Made by a program: the position numbers and the translations under genes
From: Alphaproteobacteria bacterium
GTDB taxonomy: Bacteria > Pseudomonadota > Alphaproteobacteria > UBA9219 > RGZA01
Direction: 5' to 3'
Assembly: GCA_021732145.1 (NCBI GenBank)
Contig: JAKFVN010000006.1
Location: 1-64,000 of the forward strand
DNA: 64,000 nt
Notes under the pieces: model-generated
What the model was told of the DNA's origin: nothing
What the model saw: the letters and a program-made list of their open reading frames with translations, nothing else
The model's database searches: none
Shown here: positions 1-10,013 of the stretch, one piece after another
How the letters are laid out: every line of letters starts with the position of its first letter
Position numbering within the stretch: the stretch's first letter is position 1

Positions 1-174
1 GAAGATACCATCTATGTTGTGATCAGAACCTACGAACGCTGGGCAGTCGACACGATGGTCGATCAGCGTTTCGCACTCGCGGTTGAACTCAACTACGACG
101 GCTGCGCCACACTCTACCAAAGCTGTAGCGAACTCAATGTAGTCTTGCGAAACCGCATTGATCTACCTGCTTGA
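1..174 (+). CDS. 3' end of a truncated hypothetical protein (open frame from window edge, ...RIDLPA*)
   Basis: Frame 1 open from base 1 to TGA at 172-174; short and cut by the window edge. Confidence 0.35.
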   Translation, partial: EDTIYVVIRTYERWAVDTMVDQRFALAVELNYDGCATLYQSCSELNVVLRNRIDLPA

Positions 175-225
175 GGAAATTCAAACCCACTAAACCAAAC
201 AGAAGAGCAGCCGAGAATTTTAAAT

Positions 226-1350
226 TTAGCCTGGCGTACGCACCAACTCTAACCTGGGTCGTATGGTCGTAGGTGCATTCGATACACCATGCTCCTTTCG
301 ACCAGACAATCCAAACGTCAGCTCATCGATGTCTCGCGGGTAGATGCAGAACGTCGTGGCGAGTTTTTGCTTCGTTATGCGGCGGGCGCGCAGTGTCGCG
401 AAGATCGAGGCCAGCAATACTGATCTTTCGCTTGTCACGTCCTCATCTGATGCGTTGGTCTCCATGTTCGCGACTTCTAACCTCAGCCGCCGATATTTAC
501 GTTCAGTGAGCATGCCAAGTGCTTGAAGGCGCCGAGCAAGGGCCAACTCGGAAACACCGAAATCATTCGCGGCTTTATGCAATTGGTCGATGCTCTCTGG
601 CACTGACTGCAGCGCCTTCATCTGCTCAGCAGGCATCAATAAGGCGTCGGCAAAGTCGGCTGCTTCGCGGCAAGCAGCATCCCCAACAGCCCCATTTGGA
701 TGAAGGAGGATGTGTCCAAGCTCGTGTGCCAAATCAACGCGCTGATCTCCTCGACTCTTGCTCGTGTTCAACATGATGAACGAACGCTCGGCGAACCGAA
801 ATGAAAAGCTGTCGGCGGCTACGCTGTCGGGCGGCAGCGAGAAGACACATACACCTCGCTCTTCCAGCAGCGGCAAAAGGCGCGGGACTGCAACTTGATC
901 GAGATCCCAGCGGTCACGAAGCATGTTAGCCGCCCGCGTCGGCAATTTGTTCGAAAGGTTGGGGAGTTGAGTATGGGGCAGCGATAACAACTGCGATGCC
1001 TGCTGGTGGAAGGCAACGGCAGTCATGGCGCTGCCGATGGCAATAGCTCGCACCGTGGCCGGGAGCGCATAACAACACCGGAAGCTGATGGCTTCAGATG
1101 ATAGGTTGCCGATGTCTTTGCCGAGGAAGAAAGCAGGCGGAAAGCCCAGAGCCTTCGCCGCTATATTTAGGTGTTCTCCAGTTGGAGCAAACTGCCCGGC
1201 CTCGTACCGGCTGACGGTGTGTCGTTCCACACCGATCAGTTCCGCCAGCCGACCAGTGCTAAAGCCCCGCCGCAACCTCGCTCCCCGGAAACGCATCGGG
1301 CAAAAGTCCTGGGAAGCCGCTGACTTGGGGAGACTGAACGTCATAGTCAC
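226..1350 (-). CDS. XRE-family regulator with ImmA/IrrE-type metallopeptidase domain
   Basis: 374 aa ORF; N-terminal HTH (LRRGFSTGRLAELIGVERHTVSRYEAGQFAPTGEHL) and zincin motif HELGHILLHP. Confidence 0.85.
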   Translation of the reverse strand: MTMTFSLPKSAASQDFCPMRFRGARLRRGFSTGRLAELIGVERHTVSRYEAGQFAPTGEHLNIAAKALGFPPAFFLGKDIGNLSSEAISFRCCYALPATVRAIAIGSAMTAVAFHQQASQLLSLPHTQLPNLSNKLPTRAANMLRDRWDLDQVAVPRLLPLLEERGVCVFSLPPDSVAADSFSFRFAERSFIMLNTSKSRGDQRVDLAHELGHILLHPNGAVGDAACREAADFADALLMPAEQMKALQSVPESIDQLHKAANDFGVSELALARRLQALGMLTERKYRRLRLEVANMETNASDEDVTSERSVLLASIFATLRARRITKQKLATTFCIYPRDIDELTFGLSGRKEHGVSNAPTTIRPRLELVRTPG

Positions 1351-1386
1351 AGCATACTGAAACCAGCGTCAAATTTACAGGCAAAA

Positions 1387-1430
1387 TGGAACGTTCCATG
1401 TGCCAAATTTGTGCCATGTAATGGCACAAA
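1387..1430. promoter_or_regulatory. Palindromes upstream of the XRE/ImmA gene (putative operator)
   Basis: TGGAACGTTCCA (1387-1398) perfect palindrome; TTTGTGCCAT-gta-ATGGCACAAA (1408-1430) perfect inverted repeat; 37-80 bp upstream of the start codon. Confidence 0.45.
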
Positions 1431-1520
1431 ACGGATGGGAACGGATCGCGGAATCCGTGTAAATGGCTGATATGTATAGGAAATTGTGGGAATGCACAAA
1501 AACAGTGCATGGCACATGAA

Positions 1521-1541
1521 AACGGGCCGTAACGGCCCGCT
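1521..1541 (-). terminator. Rho-independent-like terminator downstream of tRNA-fMet
   Basis: Minus strand CGGGCCG-TTA-CGGCCCG followed by TTTT. Confidence 0.6.
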
Positions 1542-1569
1542 TAGTTCATTGATTTCATTGAGAGAAGTT

Positions 1570-1646
<77 letters not shown>

Positions 1647-1780
1647 TCACCAAATAGCGGATGCATGACCCGCGCCTTCGAAACGCTTTATTAAAACGTG
1701 TGGCCTGTTTAGGCCTTAACAAACTGAAAAGCAAGGACAACCTTTTAGCCGTGATTGCATGCCTATTTAAGCCTTTTCAA

Positions 1781-1899
1781 AATCTCGCTGCGGCTAGGGA
1801 TTATGGATGTTTTCGAGAACCGGAGCGCAACGCACTTGTGGGTACGTGAGCACCGGAAGCGGAGAAAACGAACATAAGCTAACGCCGCAGACAGAGATT
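1781..1899. repeat. Long hairpin repeat element A, copy 1
   Basis: AATCTCgCTGCGGC...GCCGCAGacAGAGATT ends; conserved core CGAGAACCGGAGCGCA...GTACGTGAGCACCGGAAGCGGAGAAAAC shared with 20730-20849. Confidence 0.85.
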
Positions 1900-1909
1900 G
1901 TGACTAGGC

Positions 1910-2581
1910 TTATCCGCGCATCAGCTTTTCAAAACCTTCATCGGAAGGCTGTTGATTATCGCTGTCGCCGCCAAAACCTGAGGTCAAACCGCCTTGAGTT
2001 TCGCTGCTTGCTGCTGCGGCATCGGCCGCTGCCAATGCGGCTTGCTGTTCTTTTGGCAGATGCTTACGGCTTTTCGCAACGGCGGCATTCAAATCGGTTT
2101 GCTTGCACAGGCCAAGGAACACAGGATCACGCGGCTTGATGTTGCTCATGTTCCAGTGCGAACGGTCACGGATTTTTTCGATGGTGCTTTTGGTGGTGCC
2201 TATCAGGTTCACCAACTGGCCATCGGTCAATTCCGGATGGTTCTTCACCAGCCACGCAATTGCATCCGGCTTATCGCCGCGCTTGGTCACTGGCGTGTAG
2301 CGCGGGCCCTTTTGGCGGGTTGCCACTTCCGGCAGCTTGTTGACCTTCATGGAAATCTTTGCGCTTGGGTCTTTTTCGCAGCGTTCGATTTCTTCCTTGG
2401 TAATCTGGCCATTTAACACCGGGTTTAAGCCCACCATGCCGATGTTGACTTCGCCATCGGCAATCGCCTTCACTTCCAGCGGGTGCAATTCGCAGAATTC
2501 CGAAATCTGGTCAAAGCTCAACGCGGTATTTTCAACGAGCCAAACGGCAGTTGCCTTGGGCATAAGAAGATTGGTAGCCAT
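1910..2581 (-). CDS. DUF1013 family protein (TrcR-like cell cycle regulator)
   Basis: MATNLLMPKATAVWLVENTALSFDQISEFCELHPLEVKAIADGE... characteristic of the DUF1013 family; ATG at 2581 preferred over the longer ORF start at 2608. Confidence 0.85.
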   Translation of the reverse strand: MATNLLMPKATAVWLVENTALSFDQISEFCELHPLEVKAIADGEVNIGMVGLNPVLNGQITKEEIERCEKDPSAKISMKVNKLPEVATRQKGPRYTPVTKRGDKPDAIAWLVKNHPELTDGQLVNLIGTTKSTIEKIRDRSHWNMSNIKPRDPVFLGLCKQTDLNAAVAKSRKHLPKEQQAALAAADAAAASSETQGGLTSGFGGDSDNQQPSDEGFEKLMRG

Positions 2582-2792
2582 ATTCAGCCTCACTTTACAT
2601 AAAAACAAAAAAACTCAACACTCTTCCCCTGCCGGGCGGCTTCTGGGCCATCCGGACGATCCGATAGTGGGGGACCGATTTAAAGGGGTATTCCTGCTTA
2701 ACAGGTGCACACATAGTAGCGCAGTGCTCAGGAAAAGCTACCGTTTTTTATGCACCAAACCTTATGGAAAGGCACTAAATCTTTGATTTATC

Positions 2793-3800
2793 TTAGAACG
2801 TAAGCGCTAATTTGCCGAAATGCTTGCCTGTTTCCATGAGCCGGTGCGCATCCACGACTTCATCCAGCGTAAAGGTTTTGTATAGCTGCGGCTTGACTTT
2901 GCCCGCTGCAATCCACGGCCAGACATGCGCTTCGATTTCGCGCGCTAACCGTGTTTTTTCGGCAATACTGCGTTGGCGAAGCATTGAACCTGTCAGCGTT
3001 AAATTCTTTGCCATCACATCACGGAAATTGATTGCCGCCAGCGCCCCATGCATGGTTGCGATACTGACATGGCGGCCCCCATACACCATGCATTCCATAT
3101 TGCGCGGAAGATAATCTGCTCCAATCATATCCAGCACAACATCCACGCCGTGCCCATTGGTGAGTTCCATCACGGCTTTTTTATAATCCGTGCTTTCATA
3201 GCTGATGGCATGGGTTGCGCCCAGATTTTCGCATAATACCGCTTTTTCTTGACTGGCAACGGTCACGATTACCTTTGCGCCCGCTGCAATTCCCATTTGA
3301 ATGGCATAGGTGCCAATACCGCTGGTTCCGCCATGCACCAAGGCCGTATCGCCTTTTTTCAATTGGCCCGATTCAAATAAATTGGCCCATACGGTGAACA
3401 CTCCTTCGGGCAATGTGGCCGCTTCCACAATATCCAGATTGGCTGGAACGGGCAGACACTGGCCTTCGGGCACGACGGCGTATTCCGCGTAACTTCCACC
3501 AGCCACCAGCACGCAAACTTTATCGCCCACTTTGAAACGCGACACACTTGCGCCTACCGCGATAATCTCGCCCGCGCCTTCCAGGCCCAAAATGCTGGTG
3601 ATGCCCTGGGGCGGCTTATACTGCCCTTCACGTTGCAGCACATCGGGGCGGTTAATCCCCGAAGCGGCCATTTTAACGAGCACTTCGCTAGTGGCTGGCG
3701 TTGGCACCAGCATTGTTTTAACCTGTAATACTTCCGGCCCGCCAAATGGTTCGGCTATCACTGCGCGCATCATTTGGGGTAGTTGGGATGAATTGGACAT
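2793..3800 (-). CDS. NAD(P)H-quinone oxidoreductase, zinc-type alcohol dehydrogenase-like (PIG3 family)
   Basis: 335 aa; MRAVIAEPFGGPEVL, GINRPDVLQREGQY, VHGGTSGIGTYAIQ. Confidence 0.88.
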   Translation of the reverse strand: MSNSSQLPQMMRAVIAEPFGGPEVLQVKTMLVPTPATSEVLVKMAASGINRPDVLQREGQYKPPQGITSILGLEGAGEIIAVGASVSRFKVGDKVCVLVAGGSYAEYAVVPEGQCLPVPANLDIVEAATLPEGVFTVWANLFESGQLKKGDTALVHGGTSGIGTYAIQMGIAAGAKVIVTVASQEKAVLCENLGATHAISYESTDYKKAVMELTNGHGVDVVLDMIGADYLPRNMECMVYGGRHVSIATMHGALAAINFRDVMAKNLTLTGSMLRQRSIAEKTRLAREIEAHVWPWIAAGKVKPQLYKTFTLDEVVDAHRLMETGKHFGKLALTF

Positions 3801-3853
3801 CGGACGAATTCCTCTTTATGGTCTATGCATAACCTACACTTAAAAGATTGGTC

Positions 3854-4375
3854 ATGGCTAAACGAATCAAACCAACGAAATCCGCATCATCCAAATCACG
3901 CCCGTTAGTCGGTATTATCATGGGCAGCCAGTCGGACTGGGCGACCATGAACCACGCCGCAACCTTATTAAAAGAATTCGGCGTTGCCTGTGAGGTTGCG
4001 ATTGTTTCCGCGCACCGTACCCCAAAGCGCTTATTTGATTATGCGGGCATGGCATCGGCGCGCGGCCTGAAAGTCATCATTGCTGGCGCGGGCGGCGCGG
4101 CGCATTTGCCCGGTATGGCGGCTGCCATGACCACCCTGCCCGTCTTTGGCGTGCCAGTGGAAAGCAAAATACTGAAAGGCATCGACAGCTTATTATCTAT
4201 CGCGCAAATGCCAGCGGGTATTCCCGTTGGCACCCTGGCGATTGGTGAAGCCGGCGCAAAGAACGCAGCGCTGCTGGCGATTGCCGTCTTGGCATTGGAA
4301 GATAAAAAACTGAACAGCAAGCTGGCCCAGTTCCGCGCCATGCAAACCGCAGCGGTGGCAAAGCGGCCAAAATAA
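3854..4375 (+). CDS. purE: 5-(carboxyamino)imidazole ribonucleotide mutase
   Basis: [45 protein letters not shown] motifs. Confidence 0.95.
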   Translation: MAKRIKPTKSASSKSRPLVGIIMGSQSDWATMNHAATLLKEFGVACEVAIVSAHRTPKRLFDYAGMASARGLKVIIAGAGGAAHLPGMAAAMTTLPVFGVPVESKILKGIDSLLSIAQMPAGIPVGTLAIGEAGAKNAALLAIAVLALEDKKLNSKLAQFRAMQTAAVAKRPK

Positions 4376-5157
4376 TGCTTCGGGTCATGCTGTCTTATCT
4401 AACCGATTTAGGGTTGTTCTTTTTCGTTGCACAGGCCGTGATTTTTTCGATTGGCGGCGGCGTGCCATTTTATGGCGCGATTGTCCTGCTGTTTTTTTCG
4501 CTGTTTATCAAAATTGCGCGTGACAATAATTTTTTAGGCAAGCTTGTTGCAATCGCTCCCCGTGCATGTGGACGCGAAGCCTTGCAACGCCTGTTTGCGC
4601 GTGATAATGCAGCATTATTTATCAACGGCGTTTTTCTGATGACGCTGGGCGTGCTAACCGTTCTGGACATCATCTTTAATTTCAATCCTGATATGCTGTT
4701 CCAGAAAATCCTGCTCGCTGCAAACGGCTTTGGGTATGGCATGGCGAACATGCGCAAATCGGCAGAGCTGGACGGGTTATGGGTCTTGCCAAACAAAACT
4801 ACGATTGCAGGCAATATCATCGCCAGTCTTTCGCGCCCTGAATGCATCTCCGTTTATTCAACGATACCTGCTTCCATTCTTGGCAGCGCCATCGGCACAT
4901 GGATGATTTTGCCATTGCTTATTCCTGCCTTCCTTTTCTGCATCAAAACAGGAATTGAAGAATTCGATAATGTGTTCCTGTCGCAACCCAAGCGCGTTGT
5001 TGCGGCGCGCATGTGCATCGGGCTTTCGAATTGTGTGGTGGGTTCCATCGCATTGCTGGATGGGCGGATGGGTGCAGGCATTGGCCTGTTCATGTTCTTT
5101 ATCGGCAATTGCGGGATTGCCTATCGCACATACCAAGTTCAGCAAAAGCAGGCTTAG
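4375..5157 (+). CDS. Hypothetical multi-pass membrane protein
   Basis: 260 aa ORF whose ATG overlaps the purE stop; several hydrophobic segments. Confidence 0.7.
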   Translation: MLRVMLSYLTDLGLFFFVAQAVIFSIGGGVPFYGAIVLLFFSLFIKIARDNNFLGKLVAIAPRACGREALQRLFARDNAALFINGVFLMTLGVLTVLDIIFNFNPDMLFQKILLAANGFGYGMANMRKSAELDGLWVLPNKTTIAGNIIASLSRPECISVYSTIPASILGSAIGTWMILPLLIPAFLFCIKTGIEEFDNVFLSQPKRVVAARMCIGLSNCVVGSIALLDGRMGAGIGLFMFFIGNCGIAYRTYQVQQKQA

Positions 5158-5936
5158 GCAATCGCGTATTTCGTGCGTCTGTCATCAAAACGCAGTGCAT
5201 TGCCGCGCATCGGCACTTTTGCCAATTCACCAATGGATTCTGCGATAATTTTTTGGCCAGCTTCAAAATTCTTGGCCATGACATTCCATCTATCCAGATA
5301 TGGGCCCGCCATATCGCGGCGCCAGCCATCGCTCATTTGGTAAGCGTTGGATGCCTGGTCTACCACGGCTTCAATCAATTCATGCAATGGCAATGTGTTG
5401 TCATCAATGCCTGCGGTTTTGGCAACGCGGTCGGTTATTTCTTCGATCAGCGCATTATGGATATAACGGCGTGGTTGCGCTTCGCCATCAAAGCGCCTGC
5501 CACTGATGGATTCTTCAACGCCCGTATAACCAATAGTGTCGCGCAATACCAAAACGCGCTTTAACGCATCTGGCTTAATTTCAAATCCATTGAACAGCGG
5601 TATGGGTCTAAACCGCCCCAAAATAGCAGCAGCGTCGCGGTTATCGGGATTGCCAATCGCATACAAAAAATTGGCGTAGGTGTTTCCGCCCCTATCCTTG
5701 TTTCCAATATGATCTTGGTATGCTTTTTCGGTCATTGCGCGCACCAATAATCCCAATTCCTGAAGATCGGTGTTATCCTGAACGGCATGGGCAACTTCCA
5801 TGGGCAAGAACACAGGGTGTTGCTGCCCAGTTGGGCCGGTAATGAATGGGTTCTGCGCAAAGTTACCTGCGCAAACTAATGTTTGAACCAGTAAATTCGG
5901 CCCTAAAAAGCGGCCTATCACAACGTCAGCGCCCAT
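5154..5936 (-). CDS. Hypothetical protein
   Basis: 260 aa ORF, convergent with the preceding gene; no recognised domain. Confidence 0.65.
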   Translation of the reverse strand: MGADVVIGRFLGPNLLVQTLVCAGNFAQNPFITGPTGQQHPVFLPMEVAHAVQDNTDLQELGLLVRAMTEKAYQDHIGNKDRGGNTYANFLYAIGNPDNRDAAAILGRFRPIPLFNGFEIKPDALKRVLVLRDTIGYTGVEESISGRRFDGEAQPRRYIHNALIEEITDRVAKTAGIDDNTLPLHELIEAVVDQASNAYQMSDGWRRDMAGPYLDRWNVMAKNFEAGQKIIAESIGELAKVPMRGNALRFDDRRTKYAIA

Positions 5937-6014
5937 TTGATAAATTCCTAAAATATGCTATTTTGCGCGCCCAATGTACCAATCGGTAATACTTTCAACA
6001 ACATAGACTTCGTT

Positions 6015-7076
6015 ATGAAACTTATCCCACCAGGGGCAACCATAGGCATTTTAGGCGGCGGGCAATTGGGCCGCATGACCGCGCAAGCCGCACAAAGCCT
6101 TGGGTACAACGTTCATATTTATGCTGAACACGCTGATGAACCCGCCTGTCAGGTAACATCTTTTAAGACCCTTGGCGATTTTAACGATGAAACACAGTTA
6201 AAAAAATTCGCCGATGCCGTCGATGTGATTACGCTGGAATGGGAAAATGTTCCAGTAAGCACCATTGAATTTTTGGCAAAGCATAAACCGGTTCATCCCG
6301 GCGCAACGGCGTTGAAGATTACGCAGAACCGCGTTGCCGAAAAAAGCTTTGCGATTGAAAATTCGGTTTATGCCCCTGCCTTTGCTTATGCGGGCACACT
6401 TGATGAATTGCGCAATGGCGTAATGAAAATCGGTATTCCCTGCGTTGTTAAAACATGCCGCATGGGTTATGACGGCAAAGGCCAAGCCATCATCCGCGAT
6501 TTAAAGCAAATTGATGCCGCATGGGAAAGCCTGCAAACCGATGAAGCAATTATCGAACGCTTCGTGCCATTTGAAAAAGAAATCTCCGTCATCATCGCGC
6601 GGCGCGAAGATGGCGTGATGCAAGCTTATCCTCCCGTTGAAAATCGCCACAAGGATGGCATCTTGGATGAAACCCAAGCACCCGCGATGCTTTCCACACA
6701 GATTGAAGAAATGGCGCTGAAATCTGCCAAGGCGTTGGCCGAAAAACTTGGCGTGATTGGTTTGCTCACGGTTGAATTCTTCGTGATTGATAACATGGTG
6801 GTCATGAATGAAATGGCCCCGCGCCCGCATAATTCCGGCCATTGGACGATGGATTATTGCGCAACATCACAGTTTGAACAGCTTATCCGCGCTATTTGTG
6901 GCCTGCCACTGGGCAGCACCGCCATTACCGCGCCATGCATGATGAAAAATCTGATTGGGGATGATGCCAATGATTGGCAGAAATACCTGAACGAACCCAA
7001 TGTTCATCTGCATTTATACGGCAAAGCCGAAGCGCGTAAAGGCCGCAAAATGGGTCACGTAAATAAGAAAGTCTAA
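6015..7076 (+). CDS. purK: 5-(carboxyamino)imidazole ribonucleotide synthase
   Basis: ATIGILGGGQLGRMTAQAA, ATP-grasp features, NEMAPRPHNSGHWT; start MKLIPPG inside the longer ORF. Confidence 0.95.
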   Translation: MKLIPPGATIGILGGGQLGRMTAQAAQSLGYNVHIYAEHADEPACQVTSFKTLGDFNDETQLKKFADAVDVITLEWENVPVSTIEFLAKHKPVHPGATALKITQNRVAEKSFAIENSVYAPAFAYAGTLDELRNGVMKIGIPCVVKTCRMGYDGKGQAIIRDLKQIDAAWESLQTDEAIIERFVPFEKEISVIIARREDGVMQAYPPVENRHKDGILDETQAPAMLSTQIEEMALKSAKALAEKLGVIGLLTVEFFVIDNMVVMNEMAPRPHNSGHWTMDYCATSQFEQLIRAICGLPLGSTAITAPCMMKNLIGDDANDWQKYLNEPNVHLHLYGKAEARKGRKMGHVNKKV

Positions 7077-8290
7077 AATCTATCCGGTCTATATGGCGCA
7101 TCGCTGGTGAACAGCGCCTCGCCTGTCATCATCTGCGCCAGCAACTTGCCTGTAGCTGGGCCAATGGTGAAACCGGAATGGCCATGACCAATATTGAACC
7201 ACAAGCCGTCATGATGCTGCGCGCGGCCAACAATCGGCAAGCTATCGGTTGTGCATGGGCGGCAACCCAGCCATGCTTCGGCTTCACTCGGCTCGCCAAT
7301 GTCCAGTAACTCACGCGCATGCGGCAATACACGTGAAATCTGCACAGGATTTTTTGGTGCATTCTGTGCGGCGAATTCCGCGCCTGTGGTGATGCGAATG
7401 CCTTTGGTGCAACCACCCATCACATACCCAATATCCGCATCCACAATTGCGTGGTTCATGGCCGCGCCTTTGAAATGCTGGTGATAGCCACGTTTCAGGC
7501 CAATCGGGAAGTTATAGCCCATCGGTTTTAAAAGGTTTGACGCCCATGGGCCAAGCGCAACAACGACATCCTTTGCCTGCGCGCCAGCCACTTCCCATTT
7601 GCCACCACTTTGCGTCAGTGTAGCTGCATCGCCTTTGATAAACGTGCCACCAGCTGCAATAAATCCTTGTGCATATCCTGCCACAACCGCGCCGGGGTCA
7701 GTCACGCGCGCGGAGCTGCTCAGCTTCAGCGCCTTATAAAAAATCGGTTTGATGTTGGGTTCGATTTTCGCGAACTCACTTGGGTCTAATACTTCAAACG
7801 GCACGCCAAGCTTGGTCAGTGTTTCGCGCTCAAACGCATCACCATCGAATGATGCTTTGCTGCGGTGAATTTTTACGCGGCCCGTTTTACAAAAATACTT
7901 CTCGGCATCATTACCCTTCATTAGGGCCTGATGTTCTGCAACCGCGTCCTGCACCAATGGGCGCATGAAAACCCCGTTTTTACTGCGGTTTTCAGCATTG
8001 GATTGAATATAAAAATCCAACAGCCATTTCAGCATGCGCGGCAGGAATACCAAATCCACGCGGGCGGATGCGTCCTTATCCAGCAAAATATCTTTAAATC
8101 GGCGCGGTGCGGGAAAACCAAATGGCAACACGAAGGATGCTTCGATGATGCCCGCATTGCCATACGAAGTTTCTTGCCCAGGGTCACGTACATCAACCAG
8201 TGCAACATTCTTACCGCGTTGCTGTAAATGCCGCGCGGTAGAAACGCCTGCGATGCCGCCACCCAAAACAATAACGTCAAAGCTTTGCAT
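7073..8290 (-). CDS. FAD-dependent oxidoreductase, D-amino acid dehydrogenase-like (DadA family)
   Basis: FDVIVLGGGIAGVSTARHLQQRG; C-terminal WLGCRPCTTDSLPIVGRA and GHGHSGFTIGPATG. Confidence 0.85.
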   Translation of the reverse strand: MQSFDVIVLGGGIAGVSTARHLQQRGKNVALVDVRDPGQETSYGNAGIIEASFVLPFGFPAPRRFKDILLDKDASARVDLVFLPRMLKWLLDFYIQSNAENRSKNGVFMRPLVQDAVAEHQALMKGNDAEKYFCKTGRVKIHRSKASFDGDAFERETLTKLGVPFEVLDPSEFAKIEPNIKPIFYKALKLSSSARVTDPGAVVAGYAQGFIAAGGTFIKGDAATLTQSGGKWEVAGAQAKDVVVALGPWASNLLKPMGYNFPIGLKRGYHQHFKGAAMNHAIVDADIGYVMGGCTKGIRITTGAEFAAQNAPKNPVQISRVLPHARELLDIGEPSEAEAWLGCRPCTTDSLPIVGRAQHHDGLWFNIGHGHSGFTIGPATGKLLAQMMTGEALFTSDAPYRPDRF

Positions 8291-8295
8291 ACAAC

Positions 8296-9885
8296 TTATT
8301 TGGAATTGGTTGCGGTAATCAGCGTCATGTCGTCTGGCGCTTTTTTCTCGCGCTTCGTCATCAGCTTCGTTAAACCATGAATATAAGCGCGCGCGGATGC
8401 AACCAGCGTATCGGGGTCTGCCCCCTGCCCGTTTACCGTGCGGCCATTTTCCTCAAGTCTGACGGTCACTTCCGCTTGCGCATCCGTGCCTTGCGTGACG
8501 GCATGAACCTGATACAGCAAGAGCGAAGCTTCATGCGGAATAATCTGTTTAATCGCATTAAACGTCGCATCCACAGGGCCGTTTCCGGTCGCGGTTACCT
8601 TGTGAACTTTTCCATCAAATTCCAATTCCAGCTCCGCGCGTTGCGGGCCTTTTGAACCGGCATAGATTTCAAGGTTCAGGAATTTAATGCGCGCCAATGC
8701 ATTTGCCACTTCATCATCCACCAAGGCGATGATGTCATCATCAAACACATCGCGTTTTTTATCGGCCAAATCCTTGAAGCGTTTAAATGCATCTTCGAGT
8801 GCATTGTCGCCGAGTTCATAACCAAGCTCTTTCAACTTGGAGCGGAACGCATTGCGGCCCGACAATTTGCCAAGCTTTAATGACGATTTGGTCAAACCAA
8901 CCGAAGCTGGCGTCATAATTTCATAGGTCTCACGGTTTTTAAGCATACCGTCTTGGTGCACTCCGCTTTCATGGGCAAACGCATTCGCGCCCACAATCGC
9001 CTTGTTCGGCTGTACAGGAAAACCTGTAATGCTAGACACCAAACGCGATGCTCTTGTGATGACCTCGGTATTAATCCCTGTGGTGAATGGCATGCGGTCG
9101 CCGCGCACCTTCAATGCCATCGCGATTTCTTCCAAAGCTGCGTTACCTGCGCGTTCACCCAACCCATTCACGGTGCATTCCACCTGACGTGCGCCGTTGA
9201 TAACACCGGAGAGCGAGTTTGCAACCGCCAAGCCCAAATCATTATGGCAGTGAACGGAGAAAATCGCCTGATCCGAATTCGGCACGCGGTTGATAAGGTT
9301 CTTGAACATCGCACCATATTCATCGGGCGTGGTATAGCCAACGGTGTCCGGAATATTAATCGTGCTTGCGCCAGCTTTAATCGCGGCTTCCACGCAGCGG
9401 CAGAGGAAATCAGGATCGGAACGTGAGCCATCTTCCGCGCTCCATTCCACATCATCGGTCAAATTGCGTGCAAAGCTCACGGCATCAATCACCGCTTGCA
9501 ATACTTGCTCCGGCTCCTTCTGCAATTTGTACTTCATGTGCAATGGCGAGGTTGACAAGAACACATGGATACGTTTGCGCGCAGCCGGCTTTAATGCTTC
9601 GGCGGCGCGTTCAATATCGGTCTTGGCGGCACGGGCCAACCCGCAAATAGTCGAATTTTTGATAAGCTTGGCCACTTCATTCACGGCCTGGAAATCGCCC
9701 GCTGAAGACACAGGGAAGCCCGCCTCGATGACATCCACGCCAAGCTCCTCAAGGACTGCCGCGATGCGCAGTTTTTCTTCAAGATTCATCGCCGCGCCGG
9801 GGGATTGTTCCCCGTCACGGAGTGTGGTGTCAAAAATGATGACACGGTTCTTGTCGTTTACTGCGTTCGTCGTAGGCTTAGCCAT
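8296..9885 (-). CDS. leuA: 2-isopropylmalate synthase
   Basis: FDTTLRDGEQSPGAAMN, SVHCHNDLGLAVANSL, C-terminal LeuA allosteric-like domain; 529 aa. Confidence 0.96.
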   Translation of the reverse strand: MAKPTTNAVNDKNRVIIFDTTLRDGEQSPGAAMNLEEKLRIAAVLEELGVDVIEAGFPVSSAGDFQAVNEVAKLIKNSTICGLARAAKTDIERAAEALKPAARKRIHVFLSTSPLHMKYKLQKEPEQVLQAVIDAVSFARNLTDDVEWSAEDGSRSDPDFLCRCVEAAIKAGASTINIPDTVGYTTPDEYGAMFKNLINRVPNSDQAIFSVHCHNDLGLAVANSLSGVINGARQVECTVNGLGERAGNAALEEIAMALKVRGDRMPFTTGINTEVITRASRLVSSITGFPVQPNKAIVGANAFAHESGVHQDGMLKNRETYEIMTPASVGLTKSSLKLGKLSGRNAFRSKLKELGYELGDNALEDAFKRFKDLADKKRDVFDDDIIALVDDEVANALARIKFLNLEIYAGSKGPQRAELELEFDGKVHKVTATGNGPVDATFNAIKQIIPHEASLLLYQVHAVTQGTDAQAEVTVRLEENGRTVNGQGADPDTLVASARAYIHGLTKLMTKREKKAPDDMTLITATNSK

Positions 9886-10013
9886 TATTTTAGTCCTTTT
9901 TTTCTAACCCAATTAGTGCAGAATAGACCTCGTGCTGTCCAGCATTTCATTTTGTTTTCAAGCGGTTTCCATTCATTTTGTTGCCTAAATAAGGCGTTTC
10001 AAGGCCCAGACAG

